Below, piece by piece: positions 26,939-34,304 of a stretch of DNA of 64,000 nt; within the stretch, counting starts at the first letter, position 1; each line of letters opens with the position of its first letter. The stretch covers positions 124,001 to 188,000 of the forward strand of contig PGZH01000006.1 in the NCBI GenBank assembly GCA_002840155.1. The letters are read 5' to 3'. The notes beneath the pieces are model-generated. The model was not told where the DNA came from and did not search any database. It saw only the letters and a program-made list of their open reading frames with translations. The stretch comes from Gammaproteobacteria bacterium HGW-Gammaproteobacteria-13. GTDB lineage: Bacteria; Pseudomonadota; Gammaproteobacteria; Pseudomonadales; Pseudomonadaceae. Made by a program: the position numbers and the translations under genes.

Positions 26939-28152
26939 TCAGCGATAAACGGGATAGTCAGCACACAGCCCTGCCGCCAAGGTCGCCACCTGCGCCTCGA
27001 CATCGGCATCGCCGAGGTGATCGAGGATGTTGCAGATCCACCCGGCCAGCTCGATGCTCTGCGCTTCCTTGAGGCCGCGGGTGGTGATGGCCGGGGTGCC
27101 GATACGCAGGCCCGAGGTCACGAACGGCGACTGCGGGTCGTTCGGCACGGCGTTCTTGTTGACCGTGATGCCGGCACGGCCCAGGGCCGCATCGGCGTCT
27201 TTGCCGGTCAGGCCCTGACGGATCAGGCTGACCAGAAACAGGTGGTTGTCGGTGCCGCCGGAGACCACGTCATAGCCGCGCTCGATAAACACCTTGGCCA
27301 TGGCCTGGGCGTTCTTGATCACCTGCGCTTGGTATTCCTTGAAGCCCGGTTCCATGGCTTCCTTGAAGCACACCGCCTTGGCCGCAATCACATGCATCAG
27401 CGGGCCGCCCTGGGCACCGGGGAATACTGCCGAGTTGAGCTTCTTCTCGATCTCGGCATTGGCGCGAGCCAGGATCAAGCCACCACGGGGACCGCGCAGG
27501 GTTTTGTGGGTCGTGGTGGTGACCACGTCAGCAAAGGGAATAGGGTTGGGATAAAGACCGGCGGCGACCAGCCCAGCGACGTGGGCCATATCGACAAACA
27601 GCAGCGCCCCGACCTTGTCGGCAATGGCGCGAAAACGCGGGAAATCCAGAGTCTTCGAATAGGCCGAGAAACCGGCGACGATCATCTTCGGCTGGCACTC
27701 AACGGCCAGGCGCTCCACTTCGTCGTAATCGATCAGGCCGGTGGCGGTGTCGATGCCGTACTGCACCGCGTTGTACAGCTTGCCCGAGGACGACACCTTG
27801 GCGCCGTGGGTCAGGTGGCCGCCGTGGGCCAGGCTCATGCCGAGGATTTGGCCGACGAGCCAGAGTGCGGCTGGACGTTGGCGTAGTCGGCACCGAACAG
27901 CGCCTTGGCGCGGTCGATGGCCAGTTGCTCGACCACGTCGACATGCTCGCAGCCGCCGTAATAACGCTTGCCCGGATAGCCTTCGGCGTACTTGTTGGTC
28001 AGGCCGCTGCCCTGCGCCTGCATCACGCGCTTGCTGGTGTAGTTTTCCGAGGCGATCAGCTCGATATGGTGCTCCTGACGGCGCTCCTCGGCGTCCATGG
28101 CGCGGAGCAATTCATCGTCGTAACCCTGAATCTGGTCGTGCTTGCTGAACAT
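26939..28152 (-). pseudogene. glyA: Serine hydroxymethyltransferase, frameshifted by a small deletion
   Basis: SHMT interconverts glycine and serine using methylene-tetrahydrofolate. The 5' part (28152 to 27837, [16 protein letters not shown] to [14 protein letters not shown]) and the 3' part (27838 to 26939, [15 protein letters not shown] to DYPVYR, with the PLP lysine in [14 protein letters not shown]) are in different frames. Family sequence between them should read SSAN-AAVYLALLNAGDT-ILGM; here GCCAA is joined directly to ATCCTCGGCATG at 27848/27847, a loss of about 40 bases. The first frame stops at a TGA overlapping the ATG of the second (ATGA), so two fragments of 105 and 299 residues could be made, but the missing segment is conserved. 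Pseudomonads usually carry other glyA copies. Confidence 0.9.
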
Positions 28153-28428
28153 CGCGAATCTCCTACGGCAGCCGCTGCGGCGCATCTGGTCGATCGGGGA
28201 ACGAACCCCAGTTGCTAGCGATGGTATGACTCGCCCTGCAGCGCCAGATGCCTAGGCACGCCACGGGGGATTGCGTTTGCGACATGCACGCGTCGCAATT
28301 GCGTAGGTGGCGTTGCCACTTCGCCTGCATGGCAGAGGATGTCGCCCTGGTATCTGCACGGCAGCGTGACCGCAGATACAGTAGAGGCATCCCAAAATGC
28401 TCAAGGTCTGCAGACAAGGAACAGCGCC
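28153..28428. promoter_or_regulatory. Divergent glyA/ltaE promoter region
   Basis: 276 bases between divergent glyA and ltaE. It contains GCGACA at 28279-28284 and TGTCGC at 28340-28345, hexamers that recur in other promoter gaps of this cluster and could be GbdR half-sites. No gene is seen. Promoter position is not resolved. Confidence 0.4.
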
Positions 28429-29472
28429 ATGCCCGATCTCTCGCAACAATTCGCCAGCGACAACTACTCCGGTATCTGCCCGGAAGCCTGGGCAGCCATG
28501 GCCGAAGCCAATCAGGGCCACCAGCGCGCCTACGGCGACGACGAGTGGACGGCACGCGCCGCCGACCACTTCCGCCGCCTGTTTGAAACCGACTGCGAAG
28601 TGTTCTTCGCCTTTAACGGCACAGCGGCCAACTCCCTGGCCCTGGCGTCGTTGTGTCAGAGCTACCACAGCGTGATCTGCTCGGAGACCGCCCACGTCGA
28701 AACCGACGAATGCGGTGCGCCAGAGTTCTTCTCCAACGGTTCCAAGCTGCTGCTGGCCAAAACCGAGAACGGCAAGCTGACCCCCGAGGCGATCCGCGAC
28801 ATTGCCCTCAAGCGCCAGGACATCCACTACCCCAAACCCCGCGTGGTGACCCTGACCCAGGCTACGGAAGTCGGCACCGTTTACAGCCCCGATGAAGTGC
28901 GGGCGATCAGCGCGGTATGCCGCGAACTGGGTCTGCACCTGCATATGGACGGCGCGCGCTTCTCCAACGCTTGCGCCTTTCTAGGCTGCAGCCCGGCCGA
29001 GCTGACCTGGAAGGCTGGTGTGGATGTACTGTGTTTTGGTGGCACCAAGAACGGCATGGCCGTGGGTGAGGCGATTCTGTTCTTCAACAAGGACCTGGCG
29101 GTCGACTTCGACTACCGCTGCAAGCAGGCCGGTCAGCTGGCCTCGAAGATGCGCTACCTGTCTGCACCCTGGGTCGGCATCCTGCAGAACGATGCCTGGC
29201 TGAAATACGCCCAGCACGCCAACCGCTGCGCGCAGCTGCTGGCCGAGCTGGTCAGTGATATTCCGGGGGTCAGCCTGATGTTCCCGGTACAGGCCAACGG
29301 CGTGTTTTTGCAGATGTCGGAACCTGCCCTGGAAATCCTGCGCGGCCAGGGCTGGCGCTTCTACACCTTTATCGGAGCCGGCGGCGCACGCTTTATGTGC
29401 TCCTGGGACACCGACGAAGCGCGAGTACGGCAGTTGGCTGGAGATATTCGCGCGGCGATGACGGCGGGCTAA
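28429..29472 (+). CDS. ltaE: Low-specificity L-threonine aldolase
   Basis: 347 residues from MPDLSQQFASDNYSG at 28429 (AAGGA upstream; the frame is open further 5' but this is the family start). A PLP fold-type I aldolase cleaving threonine or allo-threonine to glycine and acetaldehyde. Visible are ETAHVETDECGAPE, LHLHMDGARFSNA (Asp contacting PLP) and LCFGGTKNGMAVGEA with the Schiff-base lysine. Its position opposite glyA matches the ltaE-glyA-sox neighbourhood of other pseudomonads and suggests it feeds or drains the glycine pool. Confidence 0.92.
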   Translation: MPDLSQQFASDNYSGICPEAWAAMAEANQGHQRAYGDDEWTARAADHFRRLFETDCEVFFAFNGTAANSLALASLCQSYHSVICSETAHVETDECGAPEFFSNGSKLLLAKTENGKLTPEAIRDIALKRQDIHYPKPRVVTLTQATEVGTVYSPDEVRAISAVCRELGLHLHMDGARFSNACAFLGCSPAELTWKAGVDVLCFGGTKNGMAVGEAILFFNKDLAVDFDYRCKQAGQLASKMRYLSAPWVGILQNDAWLKYAQHANRCAQLLAELVSDIPGVSLMFPVQANGVFLQMSEPALEILRGQGWRFYTFIGAGGARFMCSWDTDEARVRQLAGDIRAAMTAG

Positions 29473-29505
29473 AGCAATACCGGAGCAGGTAAACCGTTTT
29501 CCCAT

Positions 29506-29578
29506 GTAGGAGCCAGCTTGTTGCGGTCCGGCGTCCCGGCGATCCAGCCGAAAGCATCGCCAGCAAGCTGGCTCCTAC
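29506..29578. repeat. Inverted repeat (GTAGGAGCCAGCTTG family)
   Basis: GTAGGAGCCAGCTTGTTGC at the left and GCAAGCTGGCTCCTAC at the right. A second copy is at 49876. Confidence 0.85.
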
Positions 29579-29591
29579 GTGACCGAGAGAC

Positions 29592-29843
29592 TCACGAAGG
29601 ACGGGGAACCAGCGCCGGCAGCAAGGTGCGCGAGATCGCCTCGCGCACATTCGGCAACAGCGTCGCGCTGCCACCCAATAATTCCTCCACCAGGCGTCGC
29701 AGCGCCACCGCCCGCTCCGGGCTCAGTCCGCTGACGGCATGCTCACACGCCTGCTCGGCGGTCACCCCAGGCGGAATCGACAACCCAAGCGCCACCAGGC
29801 GTTCGCGTAGGTCCTCCTGATCAATCAGGTCGGCGTGCATCAT
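29592..29843 (-). CDS. Small conserved-context protein of unknown function
   Basis: 83 residues from the ATG at 29843 (MMHADLIDQEDLRERL), chosen over an upstream in-frame start inside a REP element because a GGAGGAATTG site directly precedes it. Acidic, helical and soluble; features include RLVALGLSIPPGVTAEQACEHA and RRLVEELLGGSATLLPNV. It is the last gene of the dgc-etf transcript, 125 bases after etfB. No family was recognised; the context suggests an accessory to dimethylglycine demethylation. Confidence 0.65.
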   Translation of the reverse strand: MMHADLIDQEDLRERLVALGLSIPPGVTAEQACEHAVSGLSPERAVALRRLVEELLGGSATLLPNVREAISRTLLPALVPRPS

Positions 29844-29891
29844 GGTCAATTCCTCCAGTAGTGCGGTGATGACGTGGCTCAGCAGTAAACC

Positions 29892-29944
29892 GTAGCCCGG
29901 ATGCAATCCGGGGATCGCGGCCTCCCGGATTTCATCCGGGCTAC
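29892..29944. repeat. REP-type palindrome (GTAGCCCGGAT family)
   Basis: GTAGCCCGGATGCAATCCGG paired with CCGGATTTCATCCGGGCTAC, between etfB and the small downstream gene. Confidence 0.9.
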
Positions 29945-29968
29945 GACCTGTGGTGCTCTCAGGCGACG

Positions 29969-30742
29969 CTAACGCAGCACGCCCTCCTCCAATAACAACT
30001 TGAAGATAGCCTCGGCCCCGGCCTGTGGCGATACATCTTTGAGCACCTGCCCGCCGCCGCCCGACGCTTTGGCGGTGGCGGCCTTCATCCGTTCCGCGCC
30101 GGTCTTGGCCTTGATCACCTTAAGGCGCTTGGGCCGGGGTTTCGCCGGTTGCAGCTGGGCGCTGGCAAACAGCGGGTCGGCGACCAGCTCCACCTCTTCG
30201 GCCGTCAACAGGCCCCGCCGCGCCGGGCCGAAAGCGCTTTGCCGGGCGATGGGCGCAGCGTTATCGACACTGGCGACAAACGGCAGACGCACCTGCAAGC
30301 GCCGGCGCTGACCGCGCGGCAAGGCTTGCAGCACTTGAGCCACACCATTGCTGACCTGCTCCACCGCCGCCAGCCCGACCACCAGTGGCCAGCCAAGCTG
30401 TTCCGCCAGCAGGTAAGGCAACATGCCCGAGCCTTCGCCGGTTTCCGCCTGGCTGCCGGTCAACACCAGTTGCGCGCTGGAGTCGGCCAGGTAATCGGCC
30501 AGCACGGGCAGCGCATCGCTGTGCGCCGGTTGTTCGAGAATCTTGATCTGCGCAAGGCCCATGCCCAGGTAAGCGCGCAGCGCCTCCTGCTGCGGATCGC
30601 CGGCATGCAACACCTGCAAACGCTCGCCGGCCAGACGTAGGCCCAGCTCGACCGCGCGGGCGTCCTGCTCGGCGCGGCGTGGGCGGCCCGAAGTGGGGTG
30701 CGCCCCGACCGAAACCAGCGCAACGATATTCAAGTCAGCCAT
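29969..30742 (-). CDS. etfB: Electron transfer flavoprotein beta subunit for dimethylglycine demethylation
   Basis: 257 residues from MADLNIVALVSVGAHPTSG at 30742. An ETF beta-like alpha/beta fold with the AMP-region segment LTGSQAETGEGSGMLPYLLAEQLGWPLV. The C-terminal part is rich in Lys/Arg (PKPRPKRLKVIKAKTGAERMKAAT). It forms a heterodimer with EtfA and would carry electrons from DgcAB to the quinone pool. The gene is separated from etfA only by a REP palindrome. Confidence 0.85.
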   Translation of the reverse strand: MADLNIVALVSVGAHPTSGRPRRAEQDARAVELGLRLAGERLQVLHAGDPQQEALRAYLGMGLAQIKILEQPAHSDALPVLADYLADSSAQLVLTGSQAETGEGSGMLPYLLAEQLGWPLVVGLAAVEQVSNGVAQVLQALPRGQRRRLQVRLPFVASVDNAAPIARQSAFGPARRGLLTAEEVELVADPLFASAQLQPAKPRPKRLKVIKAKTGAERMKAATAKASGGGGQVLKDVSPQAGAEAIFKLLLEEGVLR

Positions 30743-30751
30743 GCATCCCCC

Positions 30752-30809
30752 GTAGCCCGGATGCAATCCGGGAGTCGGTGTTGAGGGCCCCGGATTGCAT
30801 CCGGGCTAC
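30752..30809. repeat. REP-type palindrome (GTAGCCCGGAT family)
   Basis: GTAGCCCGGATGCAATCCGG and CCGGATTGCATCCGGGCTAC are exact complements, filling nearly all of the etfA-etfB gap. Confidence 0.92.
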
Positions 30810-30810
30810 C

Positions 30811-32034
30811 TTATGCCGCATCACGTTCTGCTCCCTGCCGATGGGCGGCGACGCGCTCGATCAGCGCCTGCAAAATCGCGGCGGACTCGCCGATCACCGA
30901 GAGGTCGGCACGCTTGATCATGTCGCAGGTCGGGTCGAGGTTGATCGCCACCACCTTATCGCAGGCACCGATACCTTGCAGGTGCTGGATCGCCCCAGAA
31001 ATCCCCACGGCCACATACACCCGCGCGGTGACCCAGATGCCGGACGCGCCGACCTGGCGCTCGCGGCCCATAAAGCCATCGTCCACCGCCACCCGCGAGG
31101 CGCCTTCGGTGGCGCCCAGCGCCGCAGCGGCCTGATGGAACAGCGCCCAATCCTTCACGCCGTTGCCGCCAGAGAGAATAAATTCGGCCTCGGCCATGGG
31201 GATCTGCGCCGGATCGACCGCTACGGCACCCAAATCCTGAATCCGTGGCAAATGGCTGACCAGCGCCTCACTCAGCGCCAGCGGCCGCACTTCATGCCGG
31301 GTTTCGCTGACCGGCTCGGCGCATTCCACCGCCGCCAAGATCAGCCGTGGCGCTTGTTGCACCAGATCTTCCCGTCCGGCACCCGCACGCCCGCTGGCCA
31401 TGCCATCGGCGACCTGCCAGACCCGTGTGGCCGGCCGCTCGCCGAGCTTGGCGGCCAGCCGCCGACCCAGTTCACCACCGCCGCTGCGGCTATCCGGCAA
31501 CAGCCAGTGGCGCGGTGTCAGTTGCCTTTCTACTGCGCCGAGGGCCAGTACCCGTGCTTCCGGGGCGTAGCCTTCGAAAGCGTCATCGGCGAACTGCAGC
31601 AGACGGTCGACGCCGTTGCAGTCGAAGGCGCTTTCCTTATGTTCACCAAAGATCACCGCGACCACCGCACCATCGCTGCCGGCCAGCTTGTGCGCCAGGC
31701 CGAGCAGGTCCTTGTCATGGGCGCTCAGGCGGCCGCCGACCATATCCGGTACCACGGCGATATAGAACGCCGGCTGTTCGATCACATGCAGCGGCAACTG
31801 CACCACGGCGCTGGCCGTGTTGCGTTTCTGGCTGCCGCCCTGCTGAGTGCCAGAACGGTCGATACGTTTAAGGCCATTGGGGCCGATAAAGCCGACGGCA
31901 TGGGGATTCTTGCGCAAGACCCCGGCGGCACTCAGCCAGCTGGCCACGGCCGGCTGTGATGCGGCATGTAGCGGATGCAAACGGTTACGGGCGATCCATT
32001 CGGCCCGTGGATCACGGCGGATCAGGTCGCTCAT
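30811..32034 (-). CDS. etfA: Electron transfer flavoprotein alpha subunit for dimethylglycine demethylation
   Basis: 407 residues from MSDLIRRDPRAEWIARNRL at 32034, the usual start; the frame extends upstream through a repeat without a sensible protein. The C-terminal FAD domain is clear: VGASGIWVTARVYVAVGISG, AIQHLQGIGACDKVVAINLD and DLSVIGESAAILQALIE. The N-terminal extension is typical of the dgc-linked EtfA. It accepts electrons from DgcA/DgcB. Confidence 0.88.
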   Translation of the reverse strand: MSDLIRRDPRAEWIARNRLHPLHAASQPAVASWLSAAGVLRKNPHAVGFIGPNGLKRIDRSGTQQGGSQKRNTASAVVQLPLHVIEQPAFYIAVVPDMVGGRLSAHDKDLLGLAHKLAGSDGAVVAVIFGEHKESAFDCNGVDRLLQFADDAFEGYAPEARVLALGAVERQLTPRHWLLPDSRSGGGELGRRLAAKLGERPATRVWQVADGMASGRAGAGREDLVQQAPRLILAAVECAEPVSETRHEVRPLALSEALVSHLPRIQDLGAVAVDPAQIPMAEAEFILSGGNGVKDWALFHQAAAALGATEGASRVAVDDGFMGRERQVGASGIWVTARVYVAVGISGAIQHLQGIGACDKVVAINLDPTCDMIKRADLSVIGESAAILQALIERVAAHRQGAERDAA

Positions 32035-32062
32035 GGACGTAACTCCTGAGCTGACACAATCA

Positions 32063-32174
32063 GTCCCCTCGCCCCTTCGGGGGAGAGGGCTAGGGAGAGG
32101 GGGAAGCAGGCGACACCAGCGTGGTGAGTGCAACCCTCTCCCCCGGCCCCTCTCCCGCACGCGGGAGAGGGGAG
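32063..32174. repeat. Repeat element (AGTCCCCTCGCCCC family), copy 1
   Basis: About 112 bases beginning CAGTCCCCTCGCCCCTTCGG and ending CGGGAGAGGGGA, rich in CTCTCCC/GGGAGAG arms that can fold. A direct, same-orientation copy lies at 34188, so dgcB is bracketed by the pair. Confidence 0.85.
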
Positions 32175-32194
32175 GCAAGCACTGATGCCATACA

Positions 32195-34147
32195 TTACGC
32201 GACCTCCACGACTGTTTTAGGCGCTGCTGTTACCGGTGCGGATTGCTCAATCAATACATCGGCCACCAGCTCGGCAATGTCCTTGACCTCGGGGCGCGGG
32301 CCGACCACGCCTTCGAGCATCGCGGTGCACTGCGGGCAACCTACGGCCACCAGCTCGGCGGCGGTTTCCTTGATATCGACCATGCGCATATCGGGGATGC
32401 GCTGCTTGCCAGGAATATCGGTGATCGGCGCACCGCCGCCACCGCCGCAGCAACGCGAGCGGAAGCCCGAACGCTGCATTTCCTTCACCTCGATGCCTAT
32501 AGCATTCAGCACATTACGCGGTGCTTCGTACTCACCGTTGTAGCGGCCCAGGTAGCACGGGTCGTGGTAGGTAACCGAGCCGCCTTTGTGTTGGCCGAGG
32601 TTGAGTTTTTTCCCGCTGATCAGTTCATCCATATAGGTGCTGTGGTGCAGCACCTGGTAGCGGCCGCCCAGCTCGCCGTATTCGTTTTTCAGCACATGGA
32701 AACTGTGCGGGTCGCAGGTGACGATGCGCTTGAACTGGTACTTGGCCAGGGTGGCGATATTGCGCTTGGCCAGCAGTTGGAAGGTCGCTTCATCGCCCAG
32801 ACGCCGTGCCACGTCGCCGCTGTCGCGCTCTTCCATACCGAGCACGGCGAAGTCGACCTTGGCGGCTTTCAGCACTTTGACAAAGGCCCTCAAGGTTCTT
32901 TGATTGCGCATATCGAAGGCACCGTCACCGACCCAGAACAGCACATCGACGTTCTGCTTGTCGCTCATCAGCGGCAGGTTCAAATCGGCTGCCCAGTTCA
33001 GTCGACCGCCGGGGTTGAAGCCGCCGGGGTTGTCGGTGGCGATCAGGTTGTCCAGTACTTCGGCGCCCTTGTTCGGCGTCGCGCCTTTTTCCAGGGTCAG
33101 ATGGCGGCGCATATCGACGATGGCGTCGACGTGCTCGATCATCATCGGGCATTCCTCGACGCAGGCGCGGCAGGTGGTGCAGGACCACAGGGTTTCGGCA
33201 TCCACCAGCGCCTTGCCATTCAGATTGACGATCGGCAGGTGCGGGCCACCGCTATGTTCGCCAATGGCTTTGCCGGGGTAGGGGCTGCCGGCAAACTTGG
33301 CGTCGCTGCCGCCAGCCAGGCCGACCACCATGTCCTGAATCAGCTTCTTCGGATTGAGCGGCTGGCCGGCAGCGAAGGCCGGGCAGGCTGCCTCGCACTT
33401 GCCGCACTGCACGCAGGCGTCGAAGCCGAGCAGCTGGTTCCAGGTGAAATCCGTGGGTTTTTCCACGCCCAGCGGGGCTTTCGGGTCATTCAGATTCAAC
33501 GCTTTAAGGCCGGTGGAACGACCACCGCCAAAGCGTTCACTGCGCCGGTGCCAGGCCAGGTGCAGAGCACCAGCGAAGGCGTGCTTCATAGGCCCGCCCC
33601 AGGTCATGCCGAAGAACAACTCGGATACGCCCCAGGCCACGCCGACCGCCAGAATCACCGCAAGAATCCAACCGCCAAAGTCGGCGGGCAGAATCCCGGC
33701 CACCGGCAAGGTGGCGATAAAAAAGCTGCCAGCAAACATCAGCAGGCTTTTCGGCAGGCGCATCCACGGGCCTTTCGACAACCGCGAAGGCGGGTTGAGG
33801 CGGCGTTTGGCGACAAACAGCGCACCGCCAAACATCAGTGCGCAGGCACCCAACAGGGCGAAGCCGAGGATGCGACTCTGCAGGCCGAAACCGTGCACCA
33901 GAATCGCCAGCGCCGCGGCCAGAACAAAGCCGCCGGCGGTGGCCACGTGGGTGTTGGCGATATATTTATCGCGCGCCACCACATGGTGCAGATCGACCAT
34001 ATAGCGGCGTGGCATGGCCAGCAGCCCGCCGAGCCAATCGACCTGAGCCGGACGGCCACGGCGCCACATCAGGAAGCGCTTGCCGGCACCAATAAACGCA
34101 AGGGCCAGGGCGGCGAACAGCAGGATGGGGAGTAGGGTGTTTAACAT
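32195..34147 (-). CDS. dgcB: Dimethylglycine catabolism iron-sulfur protein DgcB
   Basis: 650 residues. The N-terminus has about five membrane helices (1-190); then come two 4Fe-4S motifs (CVQCGKCEAACPAF and CTTCRACVEECPMM) and a heterodisulfide-reductase-type cysteine-rich domain (YHDPCYLGRYNG, RCCGGGGGAPI, GCPQCTAML). It is thought to pass electrons from DgcA toward EtfAB and the membrane quinone pool. AGGAGACC precedes the ATG. Genetic work in P. aeruginosa shows the dgc genes are required for growth on dimethylglycine. Confidence 0.92.
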   Translation of the reverse strand: MLNTLLPILLFAALALAFIGAGKRFLMWRRGRPAQVDWLGGLLAMPRRYMVDLHHVVARDKYIANTHVATAGGFVLAAALAILVHGFGLQSRILGFALLGACALMFGGALFVAKRRLNPPSRLSKGPWMRLPKSLLMFAGSFFIATLPVAGILPADFGGWILAVILAVGVAWGVSELFFGMTWGGPMKHAFAGALHLAWHRRSERFGGGRSTGLKALNLNDPKAPLGVEKPTDFTWNQLLGFDACVQCGKCEAACPAFAAGQPLNPKKLIQDMVVGLAGGSDAKFAGSPYPGKAIGEHSGGPHLPIVNLNGKALVDAETLWSCTTCRACVEECPMMIEHVDAIVDMRRHLTLEKGATPNKGAEVLDNLIATDNPGGFNPGGRLNWAADLNLPLMSDKQNVDVLFWVGDGAFDMRNQRTLRAFVKVLKAAKVDFAVLGMEERDSGDVARRLGDEATFQLLAKRNIATLAKYQFKRIVTCDPHSFHVLKNEYGELGGRYQVLHHSTYMDELISGKKLNLGQHKGGSVTYHDPCYLGRYNGEYEAPRNVLNAIGIEVKEMQRSGFRSRCCGGGGGAPITDIPGKQRIPDMRMVDIKETAAELVAVGCPQCTAMLEGVVGPRPEVKDIAELVADVLIEQSAPVTAAPKTVVEVA

Positions 34148-34187
34148 TCTTTGGTCTCCTTAGAGGGACCGGCAAACAACACGGTTC

Positions 34188-34297
34188 AGTCCCCTCGCCC
34201 CTGCGGGGAGAGGGCTAGGGAGAGGGGCAGCTGCACGCAAATTCGCGCAGGAAGCACCCTCTCCCCCGACCCCTCTCCCATGAATGGGAGAGGGGAG
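34188..34297. repeat. Repeat element (AGTCCCCTCGCCCC family), copy 2
   Basis: Begins AGTCCCCTCGCCCCTGCGGG and ends TGGGAGAGGGGA, same orientation as the copy at 32063 with a variable middle. Sits in the dgcA-dgcB gap. Confidence 0.85.
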
Positions 34298-34304
34298 ACA
34301 GGCA

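Noticed and set aside
27836-28152. N-terminal glyA fragment as an independent small gene
   Set aside because: It is clearly the 5' end of serine hydroxymethyltransferase, ended by the frameshift.
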